From Dermacentor variabilis (Eukaryota; Arthropoda; Arachnida; Ixodida; Ixodidae), in assembly GCF_050947875.1 (NCBI RefSeq), contig NC_134570.1:232051265-232115264 (forward strand): a stretch of 64,000 nt of DNA, in the 5' to 3' direction. Below are positions 1 through 10,711 of the stretch, piece by piece. Within the stretch, counting starts at the first letter, position 1, and the number at the start of each line of letters is the position of its first letter. Under the pieces are notes generated by a model. The model did not search any database. It was not told the origin of the DNA and was given only the letters and a program-made list of their open reading frames with translations. Both the position numbers and the translations under genes were made by a program.

Positions 1-119
1 CGTATACTACCGTATAACACAAATCATGCCGATTTAGAGGCCCTCCCTATCATAGAGTTTCAAACAATAATTACTAGAGGAAACTGTAGCGCTAGTGTCT
101 AAGTGTAATGGTGCCAGCG

Positions 120-1090
120 CTTACATTTTCAAATGAAATTATGTGCTTTAAATCAGGAATCTTGTCGGGTGCGGAAATTCCCCAATGTTCGGTGGGCCGA
201 TTGGATTGGCTGATGCCAAAACCACAAATGAGGTAGTGCTAAGTGACATGGGCTGGGCTTCTTTTGAAGTAAGAGAAGTGCAGAGGAAAATTAGTGTTTA
301 AGAAAAACTCAGGAACACGAAAGAAAGGAAACGGCCGTCTTAAGTGGACAAAATCTGTATTTGAAAAACATGAACATGGAGCGGAGGAAGAGCTCAAGGA
401 TGTTGGCAACCAGGTTCAGGGTCATTGAAAGGATAGACAACCACGACACATCCAAAATAAAGAGAGAGAGAAAGAGTGAATTGGATGTAAAGAATAGAAA
501 CAAAAAGGACCATGCAGATTTACAAGAATCACAAGAGGGAAATAAGTAGGCAAGATGAGGATGATAACGCAAGGCACAATACCTTGTCATTGGAGCCCCG
601 AGACGGCTGCAAGAGGACAATGACATACCGGAGCAAGTATGCGCCACAGGATGAGGCATGTGTGTACTGGAAAAAAAAAGAAAGCCTGAAATGACTGCAC
701 ATAGGAATGTACTGTGAAGATAATCACCCAACGAGACCAGTAGGTGCGTCCACCTACTAGAAATGTTGTACTTCAAAAAATATAGAAAGGTCAACTAGTA
801 AGCAGTCGTGATCATATGGAAGGCTTAGATGGTCATCAGTGATGATAAGTAAGAGACGATTAGAGTATTGGTGGAAAAAATCAGGGAGGAGATGTATAGA
901 ATCGGAGTCATTGCAAGCGTAGGTAATGGTACAAAACAGTAATAGAGCTTTCAATTGCGTAAGTTCAGATCCAGGCCAGATAGGCAGATGGATAGGTGGC
1001 AATAGATGCAGTAAAACCTGAATAAGTCAAGCAGGCTAGGTGACCACTTGTCTCCGCCTAGTTACAAGGGGTGTGCCAATAATCGTCTAT
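120..1090 (+). mobile_element. 5'-truncated LINE fragment (E2-related), C-terminal ORF2 and 3' UTR
   Basis: This is the degraded 3' part of a non-LTR retrotransposon related to the E2 family found at 37-56 kb. Around 135-230 the plus strand reads a peptide like CFKSG..SG......SVGRL. From 245 it reads DMGWASFEVREVQ, and at 845-892 ISKRRLEYWWKKSG. All three match the post-RT C-terminal region seen in the E2 copies. Frameshifts and stops separate the blocks, so nothing is translatable as a whole. The stretch at about 1010-1087 resembles the 3' UTR fragment at 37405-37543 in the opposite orientation. No poly-A or microsatellite tail and no TSD were found. The left edge is soft because similarity fades before 120. 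Confidence 0.7.
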
Positions 1091-3890
1091 AGGACGTGCA
1101 CGCAGGGTAGTTCAGGGAGCAAGGAAATGATGATCAGTAAAGGGATTTGTCTAAACTTCATTGTTTTGGCTTGAAAGCACTTCGGGATTTCGTAAGCTGT
1201 TAAGTTACACCAAAGTCTGCGTTATAAATAAATAAATTCACTATTAACATTGCACGGCAGCGGCATTTGAATACTGTAGCACAGGAGTCCGATGTTGAAA
1301 CAATTACGCCACGACTCGTGTATCGGCAGCCGGCAGAGGAACACCCTGAGGAACAGGTGGAACCGCGGCACTTCGCTGCATATTATGCGTGTTCTTGGAG
1401 TTTTATTGCCTTCTGCATTTAGAAAAATTTGATTATCTTGAAAGACTGGAACGTAAAGCTTAATAAACAAAGCCACCAGAATTTCAGAAGCCACGAGCAC
1501 GAGGATCAGACAAATCTATGTAGTAACCATCATTCCCATGGCGACTAAAAGATCGCATTGCCACAGTTCCCTTTAGTAATACTTGCAGGAAACTGGATGC
1601 TCAATATTATGCATTGAGGTCTACGGTTTTCCTTCCCGACAAATAATGAAGCCTGTGTAAAATTAGTAAAAAAGAGTTTGGCCGCATGTTACACTCCTGT
1701 AACACGAGAAGGCGAAACCGTTCTGCAGACTTGGTAATAATGCGCAGTCTGGCATCGTCGCCTATCTGCTTTCGCCGTTCAGGCTTTGGCCCGTTTTCGA
1801 AGGTTATCTGGGGCTTCCCGCGCTCGTATAGCAGGGTCAGACTCGAGCCACGGATGTTTCTCTTCGACTTTACGTCGCATCCTACCAGCAAGTGATTGAA
1901 ACGTACGTTGTTCTGTGTGTTGTACGGGTGATTTTAATGAATGTATGCACTGTTCCCTGCTGAACGCTTGTAGCCACCACCCTACGGGCGTATGAGCTAT
2001 TGAGAAGGTCACGTGGTTTTTGTACAACTCGACTAGACACTGAGTTTCTGTACGTTACATGCATGTTTCCAATGAGTCTATGCACTGTACGCTTCACTTT
2101 GCTGATTTCTTGTAGCTTCCGCACTACCAGAGGTATGAGTCATTGCATTTTGGCTTGCTTAGGGAGTATGAGCCTTTGCTGATGGTAATAGTTTTGGTAC
2201 CATTAGACCCAGCGACACGTTCTTTTTTCAAGGCCATCGCGGGTTTGAGCCACTAAAGGCTTTCGCATTAATATATATGCAAATTCCACACGCTATGGAA
2301 TCCATGTTATGCGAATAATATTGAAGGCAGCTGGCTATACAGCGTCGTCCATTCTTCAGAGAGTTACCAGATAGACAACGTGCTTGTGCAAAGGAAGCGA
2401 TTGTTTTTTGTACGCGACAGAAGCAAAACATCGACGGCGGCGACGATAGAATGACCACAACGGCATGACGACAGTTCTATTTTTGCTTCGACGGAGAAAC
2501 GACCTGTTCACTTACAACCTGGACCGCGCCTGAAGGTGGCGCCGTCTAACACCGCGTCTCAAAGAGCCACCTGCCATGAGGTAAGAATAGCTGAAACTGG
2601 CACGCTGCTGCTAGGGCCGCACGGCAATGACAGCGTGACCTAGTAGAAACCGGCACGCAAGCACAGGGTCTCGCTCCCGTAATATGACGTGACGGACGAG
2701 GTAGTCAGGGAGCTAGTTAAAGTTGGCGCAAGAGAAACACACGTACGATGGCTCCAATACTTCAGTCACTTGTGTTCACTTAAAAGTTGAAACGTCTCGG
2801 GAATTTCTTAATGAATGTTTGGGAATGCTTGGAACTGAAACACGAAGTGCAGGGTACGGTTGCCCTCGTCCACCGAGTTGTTATTTTAGTATAAAGCAGG
2901 CATGGTATCAAACTACAACAAAGATAAAGCAATAAAAAAGAAAGATTGTGTTCTGATCGTTAGGGCATCAGGCTGTTGTGCATGGAGTCAGGTTCTATCT
3001 CGCCATCAGATACATGAATTCTTTTTTTATTGAAAAAGCCCGAAACATGCAGAGACAAGAAAAGACAACATAATTGCCCGACTTGGCAGAATCAGCACAT
3101 AATATAAAGCTTGGCAGTATATTTAGGGTAGTTGTATAAAACGTTCCAGTTGCCTGTAATAAAATGATGACATGAACACGTTGTCCGTATATCACTTGTC
3201 TTGAAACTTTGCCCACACATAACACTTCCCATCAATGGCTAATCATTTTTTACAAAGGCAGTCATCCATTCACGCATAATTTCCTTAACCAGTACATCGG
3301 GCATAGTGGCTCCTTTTTTTCACTGCCCCCCCCCCCTCCAACAAATACACTCCGATTTCAACATAAATTTGATCTCTATTGCGCTCGCAGTTCTACAAAT
3401 GTTAACGGTGTAAAATCGGGGTTTTTCGTGACAGAATACAATTATAAACCTCCATACTGCTAGCATACGAAACTTACTGCAAAGAAAGTATTAGTCCGCA
3501 CATTTTGAACTTTGTCTACACATTACCGGTGACGTGCTCCTTATTTTCGACAAACGTAAACAAAATATAGCTTATTTAGCTCACTGAGGGCTATTAAGAA
3601 ACCAACTAGAAATGTCGGATGATCGCGTAAGAATCGTGAAAAACGAGAATTAGGTATATGTGTATGTGGGGCTTCTAATTAAGCCATGATGTCACAGATC
3701 TCGGGGCGTGCGTTCCGGAGTTGGAAACGAGGGACGCCGAGTGGCACCGCAGACGTGATTTAATTGCACAACAATAATCACCAAAAGGAGATGAAAACTA
3801 ATAACAATCGCTAAACATGCATATATGCAAATTCTCTACGACATATTCTAAGGCAATCCCAAACAGAGCTAACAATTAGTTGTAGCGCTT
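1091..3890. other. unassigned, AT-rich DNA
   Basis: No gene, tRNA or intact element is recognised. Open frames are all below about 100 codons and overlap on both strands, as expected by chance. AATAAA-type signals occur (for example near 2930 on plus, and TTTATT near 3025), but without a coding region to attach them to. A C-rich run lies near 3330. Some of this may be intron or intergenic DNA of the M13-type gene whose exon lies at 6628-6800, but nothing here shows it. Confidence 0.5.
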
Positions 3891-5132
3891 TCCATGCTGA
3901 CCACGTCAATCCTCGTCCTCACTGGTCACAGCAGTCTGACCACCTTGGCCGCTCTAGCTGCGTCAACACAGAAATGTGTCGTTCTTACTTTCTATGAACG
4001 GCTTGTGTTGCCTCAAAGTCGGAGCTTGGTGGCAACTCGTCCATGGCCGATACTCCGGACGATCCTGCATATTCCGTCGCCTGAGTATAAGACGGAAATA
4101 TTCGCTTCTCTCTGATGCCTCTGTCCCGGTCGTCCTCGATGACATGGCAGCGAAGCCTAGCATATTAGGCCTATAGCGACGGGCTCGACTACCGCTTCCA
4201 TCCATTGCGTTGCTCAAGTGGCGACGAGGCACCCCAGGGACTGTCTTACGTGGTGTTGCTGGTCTGTATACGAAGCGGGATTGCTGCTGGCGTGTCCGGA
4301 ACTACTGTGGGAGGCTGCAGCACGCCCGACGAGCCTCACTCCAAATTCGTCCAGGTCGATGGCCATGCCTCTGGATGCCAGCATCACGGCCTCTCGAAGC
4401 GAACACCCGCTGCTCCCGTCACCAGTACGGTGCTGGCGAGACAACCTTCTTCAACCAGAGCTATGCAGGCAATGCCAGCTCAATGCTGCTATTCTCTCGA
4501 TCACGGCTGGGGTCATGCGCCTTGTGCCTCGGGAGCTTTCTCCTCAAGCACTCGTGATGTTTCAAACGCTTTCTTCTCGTCTTCGTCATCGTCGTATGGC
4601 GCCGCATATCTCTTACACATGATATATGAACGAGAAAACTTTGCCACAAATTGCCCTTCACATATCCCCATTTCAGCGAAATATAAACCTAGTGTAACCT
4701 ACAGTTCCATGAGAACTCATGGAAGCATATGTGATGACAATGCCGTGTGACACTTTCTACACTTGAATAAAAATTTCATTAAAAATGTTGCATTTTATCC
4801 ACAAATATTTAACTCCGCACAGAGATTATTTCTCCCTAAATTTTGAACTTGATGGCATTGGTACTTCTCTGATAGCAACAATCTAAATAATGGCCCTCTT
4901 GCCAGGCCACTGCGTAACGCTTCAGAGTGCTTTCATAGTTAATTCATTTCCAAGGCTCCGTTCAGATCACTCATTCCTAACTTCAGATCACCTGTCCCTC
5001 ACTGCCAGGAAACATAGAGAAGCTGTCTTGTTTATTTTACCGAGAACACGAGGCCAACGTCATATAAAGATTAAAAAGAAAATCTAGGGTGCGATAATTA
5101 TTCGTAAGGCTGCTATTTAAGCCAAGAACATA
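3891..5132. other. GC-rich block with overlapping open frames, then AT-rich spacer; no recognised gene
   Basis: Between about 3890 and 4760 base composition rises and several frames are open at once. The longest is 181 codons on plus (4205-4750), overlapped by 134- and 115-codon frames on plus and shorter ones on minus. None shows a domain or motif I recognise, and simultaneous openness in several frames points to composition rather than coding. 4761-5132 is AT-rich and featureless apart from AATAAA at about 4766. A decayed exon or element cannot be excluded. Confidence 0.4.
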
Positions 5133-5140
5133 AAATTTTA

Positions 5141-5372
5141 CCCGCCGTGGTTGCTTAGTGGCTGTTGTTGGGCTGCTAAGTACGAGGTCACCGGATCGAA
5201 TCCCGGCAACGACGGCTGCTGTTCGATATCGGTGAAATCCGAAAGCACACGTGAATTTAGATTTCGGTGCAAGGTAAAGTACCTCAGGTTGTCAAAATTA
5301 TTGCGGAGTCCCCCGCTATGGTGTGCCTCACAATCAGATTGTGGATTTGGAAGGTAAAACCCCGAAATTTTA
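5141..5372 (+). repeat. Ruka-type tRNA-derived SINE, full length
   Basis: The copy begins with a tRNA-like head (CCGCCGTGGTTGCTTAGTGG) containing a box A-like motif, followed by a box B-like GGATCGAATCCC. After the head comes the family body, including GTCAAAATTATTGCGGAGTCCC and a GTAAAACCCCGAAATTTTA end. This is the layout I recall for Ruka, the abundant tick SINE transcribed by RNA polymerase III and mobilised by LINE enzymes. AAATTTTA occurs just before the head (5133-5140) and at the end (5365-5372), so it may be a short TSD or just the A/T-rich tail. Family assignment is from memory. Confidence 0.8.
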
Positions 5373-5764
5373 AGCATAATAACTTTGGTCCACCTTGCAA
5401 ATGACAAGACGCGCATTTCTACAAAGTGTTATTTTTTTATAAAGTTCTCTCGGGACATAGGAAAAGGTAACTGACAACAGGAGCGTGATACTCTCGAGCA
5501 CAACGTAAATAAAGTTTTTCAAAAGTAGTAACTGAGACGCATGCTTTTACTTTGGTACACAAATTTGAGATGGACTCGCTTCTACGTTCAACGAACTTGG
5601 TCTTGCTGGAAATTGTAGTTACGGCAGGGCAGCCCGCAAAAATCGTGAAACATAGCGTTGCGCAGCGTTTGCATACGCAATTTATTGCGAAGGCCGTAAT
5701 TAGCGCACATGGTTTGAATTTCGTGTACTCATTAGCCACCACCTTTTCCTTAGTTTAGTCCTAT
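5373..5764. other. unassigned spacer
   Basis: Nothing is recognised here. A 101-codon minus-strand frame (5437-5742) opposes a 68-codon plus frame. Neither shows a domain, and neither matches the M13 family of the exon at 6628-6800. Confidence 0.45.
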
Positions 5765-6195
5765 ATAAACGAGGAGCCTGGCAATGTAATGCGTAATGGG
5801 GGCGAAATGCGAAAACACCCGTGTGCTTAGATTTAGGTTCTAGTTAAAGAACCTAGGTGGTCGAAATTTCCGGAGTCCATCGCTGCGGCGTGCCTCTAAA
5901 TCAGAAAGTGGTTTTGGCACGTAAAACCCCATGATTGTTTTAATGTAATGCGTAGGGTAGCTAATCGGTGGACCATTAGAGTTAGAGAATGGGTACAAAG
6001 GCAAGGAAGCGCAGTAGAGGACGGCCGAAAACTAGGTGGAGTGTCGAATTTACGCAATTTGCAGTCACAAGTTGGAATCAGCCAGCGCAAGACGGGTATA
6101 ATTGGAAATCGCAGGGAAAGGTCTTCGTCCTGCAGTGAACATTAAAATAGGCGGCGGCTGCTGCTGTCCTTGTCTACTGCTGCTGCTGATGATGA
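5765..6195 (+). mobile_element. RTE-like LINE 3' end, interrupted by a SINE
   Basis: Reading across the SINE insertion, the plus strand gives a peptide with RWTIRVREW followed by a basic R/G-rich stretch. This corresponds to the C-terminal end of the RTE copies at 37.7 kb and 62.1 kb (RWSLRVTEWIPREGKR). It runs into a stop after a VFVLQ-like ending, then a GCTGCTG/GATGATGAT tail (about 6150-6198), typical of RTE elements. Only the last 80 or so codons remain, and frames are damaged. It is a different subfamily from the two RTE copies further right. Confidence 0.65.
5796..5941 (+). repeat. Ruka SINE, 5'-truncated (tRNA head missing)
   Basis: The sequence matches the Ruka body only: GGGGGCGAAATGCG, then GGTGGTCGAAATTTCCGGAGTCC, then AAACCCCATGATTGTTTT. 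The tRNA-derived head, and with it both Pol III promoter boxes, is absent. The copy is flanked by a perfect 13-bp direct repeat, AATGTAATGCGTA, at 5783-5795 and 5942-5954. This is a clean TSD and shows the copy was inserted already truncated into the RTE-like fragment around it. Confidence 0.85.
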
Positions 6196-6380
6196 TCACA
6201 CAGTATTGCTTCTATAGATTATTGGGGACACTGAAAATTGAGGACGCACTGACAGTACTTTGTTTGATGTAAACTAGACAGCTAAGCGCGCTGCAAGAGA
6301 GTATTCTGTCGGAAGCGGTATTCCAGCGACTTGAACGATTCACAATGCACCCGTGTCGTTTTAGAGTTTAGCTTTACTTG

Positions 6381-6414
6381 CCTGAAGAACCAGCAGGTAT
6401 GATGGTTCTTCAGG
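6381..6414. repeat. perfect 12-bp inverted repeat (hairpin)
   Basis: CCTGAAGAACCA at 6381-6392 and TGGTTCTTCAGG at 6403-6414 are exact reverse complements separated by 10 nt. Function unknown; nothing else was recognised in 6196-6627. Confidence 0.7.
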
Positions 6415-6627
6415 CCCATAGTAATGAATCTTTCCCCTCATGAAATAGCTGCGTGTGAAGAAGTGGCAATTTAAGAAAAGCTAGTGAGAATAGCTGCGGT
6501 TATTTGCTTTCTGCAGTGTCTTCTATGGAGACATATCGTCACCGGAAGTTTATTTCAGTGCTTGGCGCGAGGGCAAGTGTTTCGCATCTCGTAAGAAAGT
6601 GCGGACTCCGGCACACGTCACACTCAC

Positions 6628-6800
6628 AGGAATGCGTCGCAGACGTGTTCGTAGAAGTCCTCGCACGGGTGGCTAGTGCTGTAACCGAAGCGGAACAGAT
6701 AGTCGCGGTTCCACAGGCACACCTGCGACTCGCACTCGTCCGAGTGGGTAGGCGTCACCGTGATCAAGAAATTCGGGTTTTCCTCAGGTTGCAGTCCGGC
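6628..6800 (-). CDS. exon of an M13 (neprilysin-like) metallopeptidase gene, N-terminal ectodomain
   Basis: On the minus strand a 173-nt open segment is bounded by a good splice acceptor (pyrimidine-rich, ending TTTCCAG, exon starting at 6800) and a donor (GTGAGT at 6627-6622). It encodes 57 codons plus 2 nt with no stop. The peptide contains SDECESQVCLWN and then SHPCEDFYEHVCD. The spacing of cysteines and the PCEDFY..VC signature is the conserved start of the M13 ectodomain, just after the membrane anchor. M13 enzymes are zinc endopeptidases that cleave small peptides outside the cell, and ticks carry many. The HExxH exon is not in view. No neighbouring exon was recognised within the window, so this may be a gene with long introns or an isolated exon relic. 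Confidence 0.7.
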
Positions 6801-7324
6801 CTGGAAACAAGTGGAGGGTGAAAAAGCGGCCTCAACTGAAGCTCGAGCGGCCTCAAGTTAAGCTCTGACAGCCGTCAGCAGATATTACAAATAGAAAGAG
6901 TCCTTAATTATCCCGCCATATATTCGCGAGGTACTGTCGTGTCCGTCTCTGGATGAGTGCGCACGGTCTAAGGGACTTTGAATGAAATTGTATATTTGAT
7001 TCAATTCAATTTTTTTTTTCCCCATGACATGTGTATGAGATAGCCGACGAGTATACGGTAAAAACTAACTCTCTATAGATTGGCAATATCAGGTGGACCT
7101 AAAACGCCTTAGCTTAGTCTGCTTGCTTAGCGCGGTAGCTTCCCATCGCGGAAGTTGAGTGATTGCCTCCTCGTTTTTTTACTGCGAAGCTGTATGTGGT
7201 TTGGTTTCCATGTATCTTTTGTCTTTGCGCGTCAAGAATAAAAAGGTCGGCGTTGGCAGACCCCGGACATCGTGCAATGCGGGTCCGATCCGCGGCAGAA
7301 TGGAAGAATGCTTCAAAAACGAAA
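6801..7324. other. unassigned; possible intron upstream of the M13 exon
   Basis: Immediately 5' (on minus) of the M13 exon lies its pyrimidine-rich acceptor tract. Beyond it I see only AT-rich DNA, including a T run at about 7010-7020, with no second exon. Confidence 0.4.
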
Positions 7325-7557
7325 TAAAATTTTGGGGCCTCACATGCCCAAACCCCGATCTCAGTATAATGCGCACCGTAGTGGGGGACTTCGGATTAAT
7401 TTTGACCAACTGGACTTTTTTATCGCTCCCACAATGCACGAGACACCGGCGTCCTTGCATTTCACCTCGATCTAAATGCGGCCGCCGTGGCCGGGATTTG
7501 ATACCATGAACTCGTGCTTAGCAGTGGAACACCATCGCCGTTTGGCCAACGCGGCGG
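7325..7557 (-). repeat. Ruka-type SINE, near full length, reverse orientation
   Basis: The reverse complement starts at 7557 with CCGCCGCGTTGGCCAAACGG (tRNA-like head with box A region). It continues through GGTATCAAATCCC (box B-like), GGCCACGGCGGCCGCATTTAG and the diagnostic GAAGTCCCCCACTACGG body, ending near a CCCCAAAATTTTATT tail at about 7325. It is more diverged than the copies at 5141 and 5796. No clear TSD was resolved. Confidence 0.75.
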
Positions 7558-7719
7558 GGCTGGCTTCACGCATTCAATACATAGCAATAATAACAATAAA
7601 ATAATAATTGAAATAAATAAGCAAGATCTATTGTATCAAGTCGATGGCTATACTGTAATCCTCTGTGAACAGCACATTGACTAACCAGCAGGAGGCGTTG
7701 CCATATGCGCAAAGGACAA

Positions 7720-8463
7720 AATGTGTAGAGAACCCTATACCTTTGACTCGCCAAAGGAGAATGCGAGTCAAGAGTATATCCACAGCATTTTATATGACCT
7801 CCTAGCTTCTTACCTAAGGCATCGTAAGCAATACGTATCAGTAGGAACATATTCTTCAGATATTAAATGCATAAAGAAGGGAGTACCTCAGGGCAGCATA
7901 TTGGGACCACTTTTTTGTGTTTACGTTAACGACCTACACTCATTTACTTTAAATCCACATGTAACATAAGTTTGCTATGCTGATGACACTACATTATTAA
8001 TCACTGGTAAAACAACTGACGATATACAAAAGATATCTGATGAAACAATGCCACTGTTATTCGAATGGACAGAGTGCAATTCCTTACTTAATATACCGCA
8101 AAAACAAAAGCAATACTCTTCAGACCAAAAAATAAGGTTGTAAACTTGCCATTGATTACACTTGGTCACAATATGATTGAAATAGTGGAATACATGAAAG
8201 TGCTGCGCGTATATTTTTCAAGTACTTTAACTTGGGATGACCATATGCGCGAAACTCATAGGAAATTGTGCAAAACTGCGGAATACTAAGCAAATGTAGA
8301 CGTCATTCCTCAACGTATAAAACTACTGTATCACTCGCTAGCCCTTTCTCAGTTATCCTACGCCCACATAGTATGGGGCCCAACGACAAACACGAATCTA
8401 AACTGACTCTTACCAATTCAAAAGAAGATAATGAAAATAATTGGAAACGTCCTATATGATTTT
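7720..8463 (+). pseudogene. LINE-A reverse transcriptase fragment (CR1/Jockey-like), part 1
   Basis: This is a 5'-truncated non-LTR retrotransposon on the plus strand. It reads RKQYVSVG, then KGVPQGSILGPLFCVYVNDL (RT palm region), a stop (TAA 7967-7969), then CYADDTTLL with the catalytic YADD at 7976-7987. Later blocks include SYAHIVWGPTT and IQKKIMKIIGNV. Several frameshifts and stops show it is dead. The reading resumes after LINE-E1a at 14343, so the two parts were one element before E1a inserted. The left edge is approximate. Confidence 0.8.
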
Positions 8464-8848
8464 GCTCATACTGTTTGGAGGAAGAAGAAGCATGTGCTTG
8501 CTGCGGACGCGTCCGCGCCGGCTCCCGCTTTCTCGCCAATTTCAATGTGCCTTTTGCCCAGTTTTGTGCCTTTTCTACTCGGAATCGGATTCTTGAAGTT
8601 CTCTTCTACCTAGGGAGACCAAATTTCGGCAAGTGCGTGACCTCTGGACTTTTTTACGAGTGATTTCAGCTCTCGCCGCCCCGCTTCGGGCTCTAAGCCT
8701 AACGGCGAGTACGGCCGCCGCCATTAAGGCACGTCTCGACTCCGACCAAGCCGCCGCCGACCCCAGACGCCCCCGCGCCCACCCCGGCTGTGGTGGCCAC
8801 CAGCGATCACAACAAACGAGCCTTCCACCCAACAACGACCCTACAGCG
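8464..8848 (+). promoter_or_regulatory. LINE-E1a 5' UTR, presumed internal promoter
   Basis: A 385-nt GC-rich leader lies between the 5' TSD and the first good ATG of ORF1 (8849). Full-length LINEs carry an internal Pol II promoter in this position; no core motif is obvious by eye, so the promoter role is inferred from position. The ORF1 frame is open upstream to 8633 but without an ATG at its beginning, which is why 8849 was chosen as the start. Confidence 0.5.
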
Positions 8849-10711
8849 ATGGCATACGAAGTCAATGGCCAAGACATGCGCCCGGAAGACTTCACCGCAG
8901 ACGCAGGGTGGACTATCGTGGCGCCGCGCCCGTCAGTAATCAAGACTGCGTTGAGCCAGCCCAACCTTGTTAACCACCAACGAAAGGGAGGAAATACCAA
9001 CGCCACTGTCTCAACAGCCAGAAACTCCTTGATCAAAGCAAGCAGGATGCCCGCGCTGCCCCAAGATGACATCAAGATCGTGATTCGCATACGTGGCGGT
9101 ATCAACATAGCCAAGGTAGGCCAACTTACGGTCACCAAAGCAATTTGCATGGCTGCTTGCATCGAATCTACCGAGCGAAGCGAGGACACGATATGCCCCA
9201 ATTTGAAGCAAAACATCATGGTGGTCAGCACACCGTCCGAAGCGAACGCAACAAAATACCTCAGGATCCGCAGCACTTCCATAGGAGAGCAAACGTTTGA
9301 AACTACTGCATATAGGACGGCGCCGCACAAAACATGCAAAGGCGTTATAAGAGGGGTTCCGCTCGATGAGACGCAGGACTCCATAAACCGCAAGATCGTC
9401 AACCCACGCAACCCGCTCGCTCTGGCGGCAAAGAGAATCAAGGAAACTGGCACGGTCATCATCGCCTTCGACGGCTTTCGAGTCCCGAACTATGTTAGAT
9501 ACGACAACGCCCTGATCAAGTGTTCCCTTTACCGAAAGCAGATCGCCATGTGCCATGTGTGCGGCAGACTCGGCCATCGTGCCGACGTATGCCCCTCGCC
9601 CGACGACGCAATTTGCAAAGGCTGTGGACTAGCTAACCCTAACGCAGATCATGTGTGCACCTCGATCAAATGTGCGCTCTGCGAGGGAAATCATGTCACG
9701 GCAAGCAAGGAATGCAAGAATCGCTTCCAACTCCCCTACGTCGTCCGAAGACGACGAGTTGAAAGAAAAATCGCAGCAAACGCAAGCAAAAGCACCACGA
9801 GATCAGGGCCAATCGCCCTGAGTCAGCACGACTTCCCGCCGCTCAAGGACGCCGAGAGTAGCGCCATCAACGACAACGTGGCCTCCAACGCAGATGCTCG
9901 CTTGTCCGGCGAGCGGGGCCGCTCGAGATCGAGGAACCGCGGTCGCCTGTCGTCACGATCGCGAGGACGCTCCAGGAACCCGAGCCAGCGATCCTCGTCA
10001 AGGATACGATGCGCCCCCAGCCCACGAGTTGGCGGTGATGACCGGTTGACGTGGGCCCAACGAGTTCAGCAGCACCAACAACAGGAGCGACAAGAACAGC
10101 AGCACCAACAGCAGGCCGCCAGCCAGGTGAGTCCGATGGCACGGCCAGAGCAAGTAGAAATAGCAAATACGATTAAAAGACTAGAACACGAAAAGAAAGA
10201 GTTAAGGCAAACCATCACACAACTTGTCGAGGAAATCAGACAACTCAAAACGCCACCACCCCACGACTCTAATCAAACCGAAGTCACATCAGCACCCATG
10301 GTAGTGGAAGTACCGGTCGTGGAATCCACGCGCAATCCGCATAAGAGAAAAGCCGTGACAAACACACATCCATCGAGCACGGACAGCGACATTAGGGAAA
10401 TCTGGGAACTGCTCAGCGGGCTTGCAACTACCGTCGCGCCACTAAAGGAAGGGCAAGACAAACTTGCGACAACAATAGGGACCCTCAAGGAAGGTTACGA
10501 CAGGATAACGCTACAGATCAACCACATGATGGAGACGATCAACATCCATGGCGCAAGGCTCAACGCGCTAGAAATGGCAGACCACTCGTCTGTGACGTCA
10601 CAGCCTACTATCACCAAGCTACCTCGAGCATTGTCGCTCGATAGACATAGCAACAACGTGGCCTCACAAAGGCCACCCAACGCCAACAACAAAGATGGCT
10701 GTGCAAACTGA
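8849..10711 (+). CDS. LINE-E1a ORF1: gag-like RNA-binding protein
   Basis: This is an uninterrupted frame of 620 codons from ATG 8849. The N-terminal half is unassigned but conserved with the E1b relative (both carry a PLP/QDDI motif with R.RG..N). Three zinc knuckles follow at about residues 234-295: CHVCGRLGHRADVC, CKGCGLANPNADHVC and CALCEGNHVTASKEC. Next comes an R/S-rich segment (RSRSRNRGR...), a Q-rich segment, and a likely coiled coil around IKRLEHEKKELRQTITQLVE. Such ORF1 proteins bind the element RNA and form the ribonucleoprotein needed for retrotransposition. The stop (10709-10711) overlaps the ORF2 start at 10695, so ORF2 may depend on coupled translation. It is the only long intact element frame in the window. 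Confidence 0.85.
   Translation: MAYEVNGQDMRPEDFTADAGWTIVAPRPSVIKTALSQPNLVNHQRKGGNTNATVSTARNSLIKASRMPALPQDDIKIVIRIRGGINIAKVGQLTVTKAICMAACIESTERSEDTICPNLKQNIMVVSTPSEANATKYLRIRSTSIGEQTFETTAYRTAPHKTCKGVIRGVPLDETQDSINRKIVNPRNPLALAAKRIKETGTVIIAFDGFRVPNYVRYDNALIKCSLYRKQIAMCHVCGRLGHRADVCPSPDDAICKGCGLANPNADHVCTSIKCALCEGNHVTASKECKNRFQLPYVVRRRRVERKIAANASKSTTRSGPIALSQHDFPPLKDAESSAINDNVASNADARLSGERGRSRSRNRGRLSSRSRGRSRNPSQRSSSRIRCAPSPRVGGDDRLTWAQRVQQHQQQERQEQQHQQQAASQVSPMARPEQVEIANTIKRLEHEKKELRQTITQLVEEIRQLKTPPPHDSNQTEVTSAPMVVEVPVVESTRNPHKRKAVTNTHPSSTDSDIREIWELLSGLATTVAPLKEGQDKLATTIGTLKEGYDRITLQINHMMETINIHGARLNALEMADHSSVTSQPTITKLPRALSLDRHSNNVASQRPPNANNKDGCAN

Noticed and set aside
4205..4750. 181-codon plus-strand frame, overlapped by 134- and 115-codon frames
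   Set aside because: No recognised domain; several frames open together in a GC-rich block, which points to composition rather than coding.
6504..6821. 105-codon plus-strand frame
   Set aside because: It is the antisense shadow of the M13-type exon on the minus strand, which has the conserved motif and the splice sites.
8575..9577. 295- and 188-codon minus-strand frames opposite LINE-E1a ORF1
   Set aside because: Antisense shadows of ORF1; no domain of their own.
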